A stretch of 64,000 nucleotides of DNA from Micromonospora pisi (lineage in GTDB: Bacteria > Actinomycetota > Actinomycetes > Mycobacteriales > Micromonosporaceae): positions 7,688,001 through 7,752,000 of the forward strand of contig NZ_RBKT01000001.1 of assembly GCF_003633685.1 (NCBI RefSeq), written 5' to 3'. Made by a program: the position numbers and the translations under genes. The first letter of the stretch is position 1; every line of letters begins with the position of its first letter. Positions 8,158 through 17,231 of the stretch are shown piece after piece. Under the pieces are notes generated by a model. It saw only the letters and a program-made list of their open reading frames with translations. It was not told the DNA's origin and made no database searches.

Positions 8158-8838
8158 TCAGCAGCCGAGGTACAGGCGCGCCTGGAAGCGTACGGAGCCG
8201 GCCGGCGGAGCATCCGTGCAGCCGATGGTGCCCACCTCCATGACAGCGAAGGTGGTGTAGCTCTCCAGGCCGCCGACCTGGAACCACGCCGGGGGCGTGG
8301 TGACCCCGCCCGACTGCAGCCGGTAGCACTGGTACTCGAGCCAGGTGCCCTCCACCGCCCTGGTCCCCTTGTACAGGCCGTAGTAGCCGGGCTGGGAGAA
8401 GTTCCAGGTGTCGGTGACCGATGTGCTGTTCGTGGTCGAGGTGGTCTTCTGCACCGTGAAGCCCACCTTGGTCTCGACCTCGGCGAGGAGCAACTTGCCC
8501 TTCGCCGAGATCTCGACGCTCGCGCCGACCTGCGTGGTCACCTCGTTCACCGTGCCGAGGGTCTCGGTGTGCTCGCCCGTGGTGCCGGAGGTGATGTGGA
8601 CCGCGAGGAAGTGCGTCAGCGTGGGATTCACCTCGACCGCGTTGACCACGAAGGCCGTCTCGCCGAGATTTGCCGTGGTGCAGGACTTGGTTGGCTTGGG
8701 GTAGTTCGGGAAGGGCAAGCCACCTCCCCCACGGTCTGCCGAGGCCGGGCCTGTGGCGGCGACGACGAGCATGCCCGCGAACAGGGCGACAGCCCCGATT
8801 CGGATGGCACGGGAAAATCCCACACGGGACAGGCGCAT
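8158..8838 (-). CDS. Secreted protein of unknown function, Thr/Ser-rich beta pattern
   Basis: A 226-residue exported protein. Residues 1-35 form a signal peptide (MRLSRVGFSRAIRIGAVALF, ending ATGPASA). The mature part has few cysteines: one early, one in YQCYR, and two near the C terminus (IGCTD and the final GC). Residues about 80-150 alternate polar (Thr/Ser) and hydrophobic residues (ETLGTVNEVTTQVGASVEI, VGFTVQKTTSTTNSTSVTDT). That is the signature of the membrane-inserting hairpin in aerolysin/ETX-MTX2-type pore formers, but I cannot assert membership from sequence alone. The start is the ATG at 8838 with GGAG five bases upstream. The gene is monocistronic, ends at a strong hairpin, and has no obvious partner. 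Confidence 0.7.
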   Translation of the reverse strand: MRLSRVGFSRAIRIGAVALFAGMLVVAATGPASADRGGGGLPFPNYPKPTKSCTTANLGETAFVVNAVEVNPTLTHFLAVHITSGTTGEHTETLGTVNEVTTQVGASVEISAKGKLLLAEVETKVGFTVQKTTSTTNSTSVTDTWNFSQPGYYGLYKGTRAVEGTWLEYQCYRLQSGGVTTPPAWFQVGGLESYTTFAVMEVGTIGCTDAPPAGSVRFQARLYLGC

Positions 8839-9085
8839 GGCCGCTCCAGATTCAGCTGTGCACAGTGGACTGATTGCGCCCCATCATCGAGTGACTGATC
8901 AATGTCCGCAACGGTTTCCCACCGCACCAGCCGTGCATTGAAGCCTTCCCGGCCTTCCACCCGGTACGAGAGCGAACGGCGGATAGTCCACCTGTGCGCC
9001 ACTATCGGACAGCCCGACGACGGAAACCCGGAACGGGCACCGGCAGCCCGATCGAGCCGACGCTGCCTCAGGCTGGACAGCATGC

Positions 9086-9814
9086 TCAGCCGGTGAGGCC
9101 CAGTGCGCCCGTACTCAGCACATTGGTTGCGGTCTGGCGCAGTCGGTGGCAGAGGTCGGTCTCGTCGACCCACGGCTGCCAGGCGTCGACGTGGTCGGGG
9201 ATACGGGCTTCGAGGGCGGCGAACGAAAGGTCCTGCACCGGGGTCCCGGTGGTCCAGTCCACCACTGGCGAGTCGCCCACCTCGGGGTCGCCGATGCGCA
9301 GCACGTAGCCCAGCGCCACCGTCTCGGCCCACAGTCGGTGCGCCGAGACCAGGCAGCTGTACTCGTCCGACGAGCGGTAGTAGATCACCTGGTCGAGCGG
9401 GTGCGGCACTACCACGACGCCATCACCGCAGGCGGCGAGCAGATGGTCGAAGGTCAACCGGCGGTCGGGCAGCTTGTCGTACGCCTCGTACAGCTCGGGT
9501 TCGTACGGCGGTGCTGTCGACGGCGCGGCGCCACGGACGGCGACGTGCCGGGCGAACCAGTCCAACCGGTCGGCCCTTCGATGGTGCGACGAGTACGAAC
9601 CCATTGACACGCCGAGCAGGCAGGGGTCGGTCTCCGGGGCCAGTGGTGGATCGATCTCGGCGACCGAGCGGGGCTCTCGATGCTCGGGCAGCCCGCGCTG
9701 CCGCAGCCGGGCGTTGAGGTCGTTCAGGAACCGTTCCTTCTCCTGGCGTGGCCAGACCGCCTCGTCCTCCTCGTCGTGGCAGAGGAAGAGCCCTACGCCG
9801 ACATCGAAACCCAT
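9086..9814 (-). CDS. Hypothetical actinobacterial protein
   Basis: A 242-residue soluble protein that I do not recognise. It starts MGFDVGVGLFLCHDEEDEAVW, has a central SMGSYSSHHRRADRLDW block, and ends with the helix CHRLRQTATNVLSTGALGL. The composition is acidic, with no signal peptide or membrane segment. The ATG at 9814 is favoured over a GTG at 9823 because TACGGT lies exactly seven bases before it (leaderless pattern). The last about 12 codons have a near-identical copy at 23047-23085, so a paralogue once lay there. Confidence 0.72.
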   Translation of the reverse strand: MGFDVGVGLFLCHDEEDEAVWPRQEKERFLNDLNARLRQRGLPEHREPRSVAEIDPPLAPETDPCLLGVSMGSYSSHHRRADRLDWFARHVAVRGAAPSTAPPYEPELYEAYDKLPDRRLTFDHLLAACGDGVVVVPHPLDQVIYYRSSDEYSCLVSAHRLWAETVALGYVLRIGDPEVGDSPVVDWTTGTPVQDLSFAALEARIPDHVDAWQPWVDETDLCHRLRQTATNVLSTGALGLTG

Positions 9815-9913
9815 GCGAGGCACCGTAGCCTGCCTGCCAGCCGACGATCTGGTCAGCGGGGCTGGCAGCGCGGGGCCGGCGTCGTCGACCGACGCCGGCC
9901 CACTGCCGGTGGT

Positions 9914-10750
9914 TCAGTGGTATCGCTGGATGAAGGCGAGGGCGGTGTCGCACACCGCACGCCAGCCGCTGTCGATGGTCAGGGAGTGGCCTCGTCCAGG
10001 TAGCTCGACGATCTCGGTCACGCCCGGGTTGTCCTTCTGCCGCTTGTAGGAGGCGTTGGTGATGGCCCACGGCACGGTGTGGTCCTTCTGTCCGGAGATC
10101 AGCAGTAGGGGACCGCGATCGGGGTTGTCCGTGTCGACCGTGACCTCGGTCCACGGGTTCAGGTTTGCCGCAGCGGCTTGGAACAGCGGCTCGCCCGGTG
10201 CCGGGACGGCGAATGTCTCGTAGAGTTGCTGGGCTTCGTCCTCGTCGACGGCGTTGGCGAACGCGTATCGGAACTGGTCGTAGGTGAGCGGGACGGCTCG
10301 GTGGTAGTTGGCCGGGTTGCCGAGCACGGCGCTGGCTGCTCGCAGCGACGAGATCGGCAGGGGCAGCACGCCTCGGAACGGGGCGGGGTCGATGGCCGCC
10401 GACGCTGCGGACAGTCCGCGCCCGGCCGTGATCTGGGCGATGAGTCCGCCGAACGAGTGTCCAACGACAGCGGGTTTGCGGTCGAGCTTGCCGATGAGGT
10501 CACAGAAGTGGTCGGCAACCTGACCAACGCTCTTGCCGGCGAACACCTCCGGGTGGGCCTTCGCCTCCTCGACGGTGTCCGGGTCGTCGGGCCAGCCGGG
10601 TACGACCGGCGCGTAGCCGGCTGCGACGAACACGTCGGCCCACCGCTGCCAACTGCTCGGCAGCAGCCACAGCCCATGGATGAAAACGACCGGGGGCTTG
10701 CCACTGGCGTTGGCCTGTTCGATCTGCTGCAGGTCTGACTGGGTGGTCAC
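9914..10750 (-). CDS. Alpha/beta-hydrolase
   Basis: A 278-residue cytoplasmic alpha/beta-hydrolase. Visible elements are the oxyanion region VVFIHGLWLLPSSWQRW, the nucleophile elbow GHSFGGLIA (Ser about residue 105), an acid-bearing GQKDHTVPW strand, and the catalytic His in PGRGHSLTID near the C terminus. The substrate is unknown; carboxylic-ester hydrolysis is likely. The GTG start at 10750 is two bases after the upstream gene's stop and preceded by GGGAGG, so the two hydrolases are translationally coupled. The long N-terminal extension in this frame is out-of-frame upstream gene and not real. Confidence 0.85.
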   Translation of the reverse strand: MTTQSDLQQIEQANASGKPPVVFIHGLWLLPSSWQRWADVFVAAGYAPVVPGWPDDPDTVEEAKAHPEVFAGKSVGQVADHFCDLIGKLDRKPAVVGHSFGGLIAQITAGRGLSAASAAIDPAPFRGVLPLPISSLRAASAVLGNPANYHRAVPLTYDQFRYAFANAVDEDEAQQLYETFAVPAPGEPLFQAAAANLNPWTEVTVDTDNPDRGPLLLISGQKDHTVPWAITNASYKRQKDNPGVTEIVELPGRGHSLTIDSGWRAVCDTALAFIQRYH

Positions 10751-10751
10751 G

Positions 10752-11687
10752 TCACGCCTCCCGGCTGAGAATGGTGCGCAGGAATGCGATCGCCTGGTTG
10801 ATCGCGGCGTCGGCGGCGTGAGTGCCGCGCAGCGCGTTGAGCATGACGAAGTCGTGGATGACGCCCTGGTAGCGCAGTGCGGTGACGGGGACGCCGGCCG
10901 CGCGCAGTTTGTCGGCGTATGCCTCACCCTCGTCGCGCAGGACATCCGCTTCGGCGGTGATGACCAGTGCCGGCGGTAGCCCGGCGAGCTGCTCGACCGT
11001 GGCCCGTAGGGGTGATGCGGTGATTTCTGCCCGTTGTGATTCGTCGGTGGTGTACTGGTCCCAGAACCACTGCATCGCGTCCCGGCGCAGGAAGTAGCCC
11101 TCGGCGAACTGGTGGTACGAGTCGGTATCGAACGACGCGTCGGTCACCGGGTAGAACAGCACCTGCCCGGCCAGCGGCACATCGCCGCGCTGCTTGGCGG
11201 TCAGTGTCAGCGACGCCGACATGTTGCCGCCGACCGAGTCGCCGGCGACCGCGATGCGCGACGCGTCGAGGCCGTGCTCGACACCGTGTTCCACCACCCA
11301 ACGCGCGACGGCGTAATTCTCGGTGATGGCGGTCGGGTAGCGGGCCTCCGGCGACAGACGGTAGTTGGGGAAAACGACAGCAGCGCCGACTCCGGCGGCG
11401 AGTTCACGGGCGAGCCGGTCGTGCGTGTGATCGTTGCCGAACACCCATCCGGCTCCGTGGATGTAAAGGATGACCGGCAGCGGGCCGGCTTCGTGATCGG
11501 GCCGGAAGATTGTCACTTCCGGGTTGTCGAGGGTCTGCTTTGTCGTGCCCGGCACCGGCACCTGCGGGCTCTGGACCTCGTCGACGGCTTTGCGTCCGTT
11601 GATCGGTCCAAGGTCGAACAGGTAGGGCGGGTTGGCCGTCGCGTCAGCGAAAGCCTGCGCGGCCGGCTCCAGAACAGGCTTTGACAT
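10752..11687 (-). CDS. HSL/Aes-family esterase (alpha/beta-hydrolase)
   Basis: A 311-residue alpha/beta-hydrolase of the hormone-sensitive-lipase family. It has the family HGGG-like oxyanion motif as ILYIHGAGWVFGND (third Gly replaced by Ala), the elbow GDSVGGNM (Ser about 160), Asp in TAEADVLRDEG, and His in VIHDFVMLNAL. Such enzymes hydrolyse short acyl esters. ATG 11687 is preceded by AAGGAG ten bases away; an in-frame TTG at 11693 is closer to the RBS and could also be used. It forms a two-gene operon with the hydrolase at 9914-10750 and faces the AraC-type regulator. Confidence 0.87.
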   Translation of the reverse strand: MSKPVLEPAAQAFADATANPPYLFDLGPINGRKAVDEVQSPQVPVPGTTKQTLDNPEVTIFRPDHEAGPLPVILYIHGAGWVFGNDHTHDRLARELAAGVGAAVVFPNYRLSPEARYPTAITENYAVARWVVEHGVEHGLDASRIAVAGDSVGGNMSASLTLTAKQRGDVPLAGQVLFYPVTDASFDTDSYHQFAEGYFLRRDAMQWFWDQYTTDESQRAEITASPLRATVEQLAGLPPALVITAEADVLRDEGEAYADKLRAAGVPVTALRYQGVIHDFVMLNALRGTHAADAAINQAIAFLRTILSREA

Positions 11688-11906
11688 GCCCAAAATTCTC
11701 CTTACCGTGGGGCGACGCCTCCTCGCGGTGGTGTCGCCGGTCGGTCAGACGATAGGAACCGTGGGACCCCACAGCCATGTCCGTGCGTGCACAGAAGCTG
11801 GCTCAGCCTGCACAACGCCGCGGGTCCGAGGCCCCCGATTGCCAGGACGGCCCCAGCGTGCAACCGTCGGGTCAGTCGGAGACAAAGCGTGGTGGGGACG
11901 GGGGCC

Positions 11907-12917
11907 ATGACGTCGCAACAGCTCGTCACAGCGATCAGCACCACGGGGTTGCCGCCACGGCACCGCGCTGAGGCCGTCCGATCCCTGGTCTGGGAATCGG
12001 TCGTCCGAGTCGAGATCGAGCACCACGAGCCACCGGAGGGGATCACGGTCGATCTGCGTCTCGGAAGTCTGGCGTCCGTGGGTGTCTGCGCGGTGCGGGC
12101 GACATCCACCACCGTCCGGCGGACGGAACGACTGGCCCGCCGCGACGATGACCCGCCGGTGTTCCTCGGGTTGCAGATGTCCGGTACCAGCATCGTCGTC
12201 CAGGACGGACGCGAGGCACTGCTGCGGCCCGGCAATTTCGCGCTCTACGACACGGCAGCCGCTTACAGTCTGCTGTTCCGCGATGGCATGGACGCGGTCT
12301 TTTTCCGTATCCCTCGTGCCGCACTCGGCGTCTCCGCGCGCCAGTTGCAGGACGCCACCGCGGTCACGTTCGGCTCGGACAGCGCAGTCGCCGAGCTGAC
12401 CTCCGCATACCTGATTCGACTCGCCGTCACCGAGGCGCTGTCCTACGGCCCGTACGGCGTGCTGATGGGCGATCCCACCGTCGAGCTCATCCGTGCCACC
12501 ATCGCCGCCCACCTCGATGACTCGGACCTGCACCGAGCGGCAGCGAACGGCAGCCTGCCCTTCCAGGTCATGAGCTACCTACGCACGCATCTGACCGATC
12601 CGGAACTCACTCCGGCCACCGTCGCCGCCGCGCACCACATTTCACTGCGGTACCTCTATCAGATCCTTGCCCGCTCCGGCGTGCGATTCGGCGAGTGGCT
12701 ACGCCACAACCGGCTGGAGGGAGCGCGAAAAGATCTAGCCAGACCGACCCATCCTGCATTGACCATCGCGGCGATCGGACGCCGATGGGGCTTCAGCGAC
12801 GCCACCCACTTCAGCAAGGCGTTCAAGCAGAGGTACGGCATGTCTCCACGCGACTGGCGCACGCACCAGCAGCAGGAGTCGATGTCGGCCGGACACGTTA
12901 CCGAAGACATCCGGTGA
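11907..12917 (+). CDS. AraC-family transcriptional regulator
   Basis: A 336-residue regulator. The N-terminal about 200 residues match the cupin-like AraC-binding domain common in actinobacteria (PFLGLQMSGTSIVVQDGRE, PGNFALYDTAAAY). The C-terminal 100 residues are the double helix-turn-helix: TPATVAAAHHISLRYLYQIL, then IAAIGRRWGFSDATHFSKAF and RYGMSPRDWR. It is transcribed away from the two-hydrolase operon, whose expression it probably controls. The start at ATG 11907 has a GGGGACGGGGG stretch upstream. The inducer is unknown. Confidence 0.88.
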   Translation: MTSQQLVTAISTTGLPPRHRAEAVRSLVWESVVRVEIEHHEPPEGITVDLRLGSLASVGVCAVRATSTTVRRTERLARRDDDPPVFLGLQMSGTSIVVQDGREALLRPGNFALYDTAAAYSLLFRDGMDAVFFRIPRAALGVSARQLQDATAVTFGSDSAVAELTSAYLIRLAVTEALSYGPYGVLMGDPTVELIRATIAAHLDDSDLHRAAANGSLPFQVMSYLRTHLTDPELTPATVAAAHHISLRYLYQILARSGVRFGEWLRHNRLEGARKDLARPTHPALTIAAIGRRWGFSDATHFSKAFKQRYGMSPRDWRTHQQQESMSAGHVTEDIR

Positions 12918-13592
12918 ACTGCGCGACGCAGTGATCCAGGGCCTCGCGCGGACACAGCGTGTCCACGGTGGCAGTACGCGTTCGAAGCGAGCCGAGCGCC
13001 GTAATCTCCAGGCCCTCGCCGACCCCGGTCGCGCCCTGCGCGCCTACCCGCCAAATCACCAGAGCAGCCATGCTGAGGATGGCTGGATTGGACAGTGGGC
13101 GCGGCGAATTGGAGCGGGACGGCGTGATCGGCCCCGCCGCGACACCCTGCCCTCCCGCACGCGGGCGGCGTCCCGAAGCATGCGGGCCGGGCGGGCCGGG
13201 CGGGCCGAGCGGGTCGGGGCGGGCCGGGTCACAGAGGCTCGCCACTGCGATGCCCGGCGCCGCCGCGCTCCTCCTTGTCGGACAACCGCCGTGCTCGATC
13301 CGCTCCGTCATCGACGCCACAGGTAAATCTTGTGGACGTCGATCTTTATAACGGCAAATCAGTCGGACTCCCCGCCAAAATAGCGAAAACGCACGGGGTC
13401 AGCTTGCTGGGGCGTGCACCGGGCGACCTAATCGCCACAACAGGGCGTGTGGTGACCAGAGATCGTCAGTCCAACCCGTCGGGCAGGATGGCGAGACAAC
13501 CCAGAACTTCGGCTCATCGGACGAGTTGATGAAGGCAATGGACGTCTAACCTTGGTCGTGCCGAGAAGGCGTGCCCGACCGGAAGGGACGTC
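12918..13592. other. Gene-poor region of 675 bases
   Basis: No gene I can support. The left half is very GC-rich with runs such as GGGCCGGGCGGGCCG. The stretch from about 13320 to 13420 is AT-richer and contains the likely promoter of the downstream membrane-protein gene. An open minus frame whose end overlaps the AraC gene has a protein-like segment (about 12900-13060) that could be gene debris, but I recognise nothing in it. Confidence 0.3.
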
Positions 13593-14474
13593 ATGATATT
13601 GAACCCGGTCCGCGATCGTCCAGAGCCCGGCAGCATCCGCAATCGAGAGGGAAAGGTCAGTCTCTGGCGGGTGCCGAACGTCTTCATCGAGCCGCGAGGA
13701 CTGTTTCTGGGCGCTCACGACCGGCTTATCCAGAACCTCGGCCAAGTTCGGTCGATCACCGGTGTGATCGTGTTGAGCGTGATACCGCTTGCCTACAACC
13801 CATTCTTCGTGAACGTACATGGCGAGGTCGAGACCTTCGGTCGAGTGGAACGGTACGACCGTCAGCCAGCTCTGGTGTTTATTTTCACCGAAATTTTCGC
13901 CCAGGCAATTATTGGCACCCTGGTCAGCCTTGGTATCGCGACCCTGGTGGGTGCGGCCCTGGTCGCCTGGGCGCGGCCTGGATTTCGGCGTCGCACACTT
14001 TGGCAGTTCCGTTGGCCGCTTGTGTCGATACTGGCCTTCGTGGTGCTGTTGGTGGTATTCGTCGCCTCGTTGCTCTATCTCGGTAATCTTGGGAATCGGC
14101 TCGCCGTAAACCAGAACGACACTGTCCGTCTCGGCATCATGTTGGGCCTGTTCGGGCTCGGAGCACTGCCGGTGATGTGGATGCTGAACGCCTTCTACCT
14201 TGCCTTCACAGGTCTGTTCCGAGCCGAAGACGGTCACCCTCTGCTCGGACCGCTTACGATTCCGCTGGCAGCCTGGGGGATATCCGTTTGGTCACTCACG
14301 CATCAGAACGCCAGCGCTGATGAGCTGATCAACATTCCGCCTGGCGTCGCGCTCTGGACGGCTATCCTGGGTCCGACCACCCTTACTCTGCTCTCCGTTG
14401 CCACTCTGTGGCGACTGCGCGGTCGCCATCCCGACGACTTTCCATTCCGGAATGGCCCACCTGGTGCACTGTAG
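13593..14474 (+). CDS. Polytopic membrane protein of unknown function
   Basis: A 293-residue integral membrane protein. Hydrophobic segments are visible at about 58-75 (ITGVIVLSVIPLAYNPFFV), 95-125, 145-165 (VSILAFVVLLVVFVASLLYL), 180-205 and 225-280. The N-terminal 50 residues are soluble and basic. I recognise no catalytic or transport motif. The ATG at 13593 has GGAAGGGACG just upstream, a good RBS. The gene converges on the MBL-fold gene 27 bases downstream. Confidence 0.72.
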   Translation: MILNPVRDRPEPGSIRNREGKVSLWRVPNVFIEPRGLFLGAHDRLIQNLGQVRSITGVIVLSVIPLAYNPFFVNVHGEVETFGRVERYDRQPALVFIFTEIFAQAIIGTLVSLGIATLVGAALVAWARPGFRRRTLWQFRWPLVSILAFVVLLVVFVASLLYLGNLGNRLAVNQNDTVRLGIMLGLFGLGALPVMWMLNAFYLAFTGLFRAEDGHPLLGPLTIPLAAWGISVWSLTHQNASADELINIPPGVALWTAILGPTTLTLLSVATLWRLRGRHPDDFPFRNGPPGAL

Positions 14475-14501
14475 CCGGTGGTGCCGCTGAAGCGACTCAA
14501 C

Positions 14502-15248
14502 CTAGGCTTTCCTGCGCAGGTAGGTCTCGGCCAACTGGCGAAGGCGTGTCCGGTCGAAGCTGTGCCCGTGGCCGGGATGGACGACGGCCACGTCGAGGTC
14601 GGCGAGGAACTCCATGCTTCGCACGTAGGCGGCCACGTCGGAGTTCGGCAGGTCGTCGATCAAGGCACCGTCGTAGATGATGTCGCCGGAATACAGGGTC
14701 CCGGTGCGCTCCTCCAGCAGGGCGATGCTTCCCGGTGTGTGACCGGGAAGGTGCAGCACAGTCAGTGTTCGCCCGCCCAGGTCGACTCGGTCGCCGTCGT
14801 CGAGCATGCGGTTCAGGGTCATGGGTTCGACGCGGTAGGTAGCCGGGTCGTAGCCGGGACCAGGCAGGACGTCGATCATGAGCTCCGGGACAGGTTCTCC
14901 CGCCGCGTCGATCCCCAGTTTGTCGTAGAGCTCCGCGCCGTACAGGCTCGCCGGTACGCCCGCGGCCAGGAGCCCCGCCTCGGCGGGGTGGGCGGCCCGG
15001 TCACCGAACTCAGGTGCCCCACCGACATGATCCAGGTGCGCGTGGGTGAGCAGGACCATCGGATCGCGCTCGAACATGCCCGGAATCGTTCCCCGCAAGG
15101 CGACGACACCGAGCCCGGCGTCGATCACGATGTCACGGTCGTTGCCGCGCAACCACCAGAAGTTCGCCGATAACAGTTCGTTGACGTGCGGTTCCGTGAT
15201 CCGGATGACGCCGCTATCCACTTCGGCCTGCGTATACCAGTCGACCAT
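14502..15248 (-). CDS. MBL-fold metallo-hydrolase
   Basis: A 248-residue metallo-beta-lactamase-fold hydrolase. The dinuclear metal motif is complete: LLTHAHLDHVGG (HxHxDH), then LHLPGHTPGSIALL (third His), SGDIIYDG (bridging Asp) and VVHPGHGHSFD (last His). The closest functional types are glyoxalase-II-like or lactonase-like enzymes; the substrate cannot be told. ATG 15248 and GTG 15254 are both possible starts; neither has a clear RBS, so the message may be leaderless. The upstream gene's stop is 18-20 bases away on the same strand, so the pair may be co-transcribed. Confidence 0.88.
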   Translation of the reverse strand: MVDWYTQAEVDSGVIRITEPHVNELLSANFWWLRGNDRDIVIDAGLGVVALRGTIPGMFERDPMVLLTHAHLDHVGGAPEFGDRAAHPAEAGLLAAGVPASLYGAELYDKLGIDAAGEPVPELMIDVLPGPGYDPATYRVEPMTLNRMLDDGDRVDLGGRTLTVLHLPGHTPGSIALLEERTGTLYSGDIIYDGALIDDLPNSDVAAYVRSMEFLADLDVAVVHPGHGHSFDRTRLRQLAETYLRRKA

Positions 15249-15266
15249 GTCCACAGTGTGCCCCGA

Positions 15267-16100
15267 CTACCCGGCCCGGTGCCGGGCAATAGCGGCGGCG
15301 GCGGCCTCGTCGTCCTCGTAGTAGCGCATGAACCGTTCGGCGGAGCCGCCAGCCTCCAGCACGCTCAGCGCGATGGCCCGGACCTCCCGTGCCATGTCGG
15401 AGTCGTCCGATCCGCCTGCGTCGTCCGGGATGTCGAGGATGGCAGCCATCACCGGTGTGACCATCGGACCGTGGTGGCCGGAGACTGCCCGCACCAGGTG
15501 GGCACGTTGCGGCCAGGTGTCCAGCGAGGGGTACGCGTCGACCAGGGCCTTGAGCAGGTTCTCGCCGAACGGTTGGCGTAGCTTCTCGATTGCGCTGCGG
15601 TCGCCGGCCCGAATGGCCGCCAGCAGGGCGCGCAGCAGGCTGGCGTCGCTGATGTCGTACTGCCGGGCTCGGACGTCCTCCACCCGGCTCTCCCCGTTCA
15701 CGACGGTCACCACGGCGGCAAGCTCGAAGTACCACAGACGATCGGCGTACATCTCCCGTTCGATCGCCCCGGCGAGGTCGTTCTGGCCATGCTCGCGGAG
15801 CCGTTCGACGGCGTAGCGGAGGTAGTCGCGGGTGCCGCCGACCACCGTCGTCCCGTACGGCAGACGCCGTCGCGGCAGTTCGTACTCGCCGGCCAGCGCG
15901 GTGACCACGAGCAGCCGCTCGCCGTCGTCGCCCGGCACCCGCCACACCGCATCGAGCTCGTCGGGCTCGATCGGCTCGCTGTCCGTACCCCAGAGGCGTA
16001 CCGCTCCGGGAAACACCTGTTGCACATAGCTTGTGGCACACAGCCGGGCGATCGTCCGGTCCGCCACCCACACCGCGCGGCTCGCCGCTTCGTGATCCAT
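15267..16100 (-). CDS. Hypothetical protein, helical C-terminal half
   Basis: A 277-residue soluble protein. The first half mixes strands and helices (AVRLWGTDSEPIEPDELDAVW, RLLVVTALAGEYELPRRRL, YGTTVVGGTRDYLRYAVERL). The second half, from about residue 135, is almost all helix, with repeated Ala/Leu patterns reminiscent of HEAT-like packing, and ends in acidic EDDEAAAAA. I do not recognise the family. The start at ATG 16100 has TTGGAGG upstream; seven earlier codons lack an RBS. It is probably co-transcribed with the MBL-fold gene. Confidence 0.65.
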   Translation of the reverse strand: MDHEAASRAVWVADRTIARLCATSYVQQVFPGAVRLWGTDSEPIEPDELDAVWRVPGDDGERLLVVTALAGEYELPRRRLPYGTTVVGGTRDYLRYAVERLREHGQNDLAGAIEREMYADRLWYFELAAVVTVVNGESRVEDVRARQYDISDASLLRALLAAIRAGDRSAIEKLRQPFGENLLKALVDAYPSLDTWPQRAHLVRAVSGHHGPMVTPVMAAILDIPDDAGGSDDSDMAREVRAIALSVLEAGGSAERFMRYYEDDEAAAAAIARHRAG

Positions 16101-16212
16101 CCGGCCTCCAAGGTTCGCCACGATCCCGGTGTCAGCCCGACAGGTTACCGCTGAGAAAGGGCCGGTGCTTCGGCGAGGCTCTCCGTCAGAGGGCGTGGCC
16201 GAGAACGTGAGC

Positions 16213-16270
16213 CAACGGCTGAGGGCTCCTGCCGGCTCCCCGTACGGGTGTCGGCAGGAGCCCTGTATGC
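16213..16270. terminator. Strong hairpin terminator, copy 1 of a dispersed repeat
   Basis: AGGGCTCCTGCCG (16222-16234) pairs perfectly with CGGCAGGAGCCCT (16252-16264). The hairpin begins about 20 bases after the stop of the minus-strand enoyl-CoA hydratase gene. Nearly the same 55-58 bases recur at 33639-33697 in the same position relative to another gene. Confidence 0.75.
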
Positions 16271-16285
16271 CGTGACCAGAACCGG

Positions 16286-17134
16286 TCAGTTCTGCACCCC
16301 GGCGTCGCCCTTGTACTGCGCTACGTGATGACCAAGACGGAGTTCGCCATCGCCGGGCTGCTGTACACCGAGCTCGAACAACGCTGCCGCGCGAGCCTGG
16401 GTGCCGGGGCGGGAGAAGGAGGCGAAATAGCCGTTGAGGGCGGCTACAAACTCGTCGTCCGACGGCAGGTCGACGCGGTTGACCAGCGCCTTCGTCTCCA
16501 CGATCGCCTGCTTCTCGAAGCCGGCGATCCGGCTGGCGAAGCCGTCCACGAACTCGTCCAACTCGCCGTCGGGCAGGGCCCGGTTGACGTACCCGTACCG
16601 CTCGGCCAGGTCGCCCGGGAAGTCGTCAGCGCCCAGTAGCACCTCCAGCGCACGGCCCCGTCCCATCAGGCGAGGCAGCCAGGCCGTCGTGCCACCGCCG
16701 GGCACGGCGCCCAACCCGACCTCGAACTGTCCGAGTACGGCACGCTCCCGGCTGGCGAACCGGATGTCGCAGGCCAGGATGAACTCGCTGCCGGCGCCCC
16801 GGACTCGTCCGCGCACCGAGGCGATGGTGACGACGGGCAGCCGGCTCAGCCGGGTGAAGAGGTCGGTGTACGGGTGCATGCCGCGCCGCTTCGAGCTTTC
16901 GGTCGCCATGCCGACGACGGTTTGCGGATCGGCGGCCATGTCCCAGTGGGCGATGAAGTAGTCGGGGTTGGCGCTGTCGAAGACGACGACCTGCACGTCG
17001 GGATCGGTCTCCAGGCGTGACACGAGGGCGTCGAGTTCGTAGAGCGTGTCCGGGTCCATCAGGTTCACCGGACCGTGGTCGAAGGTCGCCGTCCAGTAGG
17101 TGGCGCTGTTCTGGCGTACGTGGATCTGCGGCAT
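16286..17134 (-). CDS. Enoyl-CoA hydratase/isomerase (crotonase) family protein
   Basis: A 282-residue crotonase-fold protein. Typical blocks are NPDYFIAHWDMAA (substrate pocket), VTIASVRGRVRGAGSEFILA (oxyanion-hole loop), CDIRFASRERAVLGQFEVGLG, and VPGGGTTAWLPRLMGRGRAL. The catalytic Glu of true hydratases is not obvious, so the reaction may be hydration, isomerisation or hydrolysis of an acyl-CoA. The start is ATG 17134, which has GGAG six bases upstream; an earlier ATG at 17146 overlaps the RBS. It is transcribed divergently from an HxlR regulator with paired palindromes between them. Confidence 0.85.
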   Translation of the reverse strand: MPQIHVRQNSATYWTATFDHGPVNLMDPDTLYELDALVSRLETDPDVQVVVFDSANPDYFIAHWDMAADPQTVVGMATESSKRRGMHPYTDLFTRLSRLPVVTIASVRGRVRGAGSEFILACDIRFASRERAVLGQFEVGLGAVPGGGTTAWLPRLMGRGRALEVLLGADDFPGDLAERYGYVNRALPDGELDEFVDGFASRIAGFEKQAIVETKALVNRVDLPSDDEFVAALNGYFASFSRPGTQARAAALFELGVQQPGDGELRLGHHVAQYKGDAGVQN

Positions 17135-17190
17135 GTGGATCTCCATTGCTTCGTGGGGTGACGGCGCTCGGGTGGGGGCCGACCCCTGAC

Positions 17191-17231
17191 TTTGAAGTTC
17201 AAAGCTAGCACGTGACTTTGGAATGCCAAGT
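17191..17231. promoter_or_regulatory. Two HxlR-type operators
   Basis: A perfect palindrome TTTGAAGTTCAAA (17191-17203) and a second related one ACTTTGGAATGCCAAGT (17215-17231) lie between the divergent enoyl-CoA hydratase and HxlR genes. Centres are about 26 bases apart. A TAGGCT box (17238-17243) six bases before the regulator's GTG completes a leaderless promoter that the second site would block. Confidence 0.6.

Noticed and set aside
12898-13320. A 140-codon minus-strand frame overlapping the AraC gene end
   Set aside because: The middle is Pro/Gly low-complexity; the last 50 codons look better but match nothing known to me and overlap a secure gene.
13275-13529. Plus-strand frame with VDVDLYNGKSVGLPAKI
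   Set aside because: Locally protein-like, but no RBS, no recognisable family and an abrupt change of composition; probably chance in an AT-richer promoter area.
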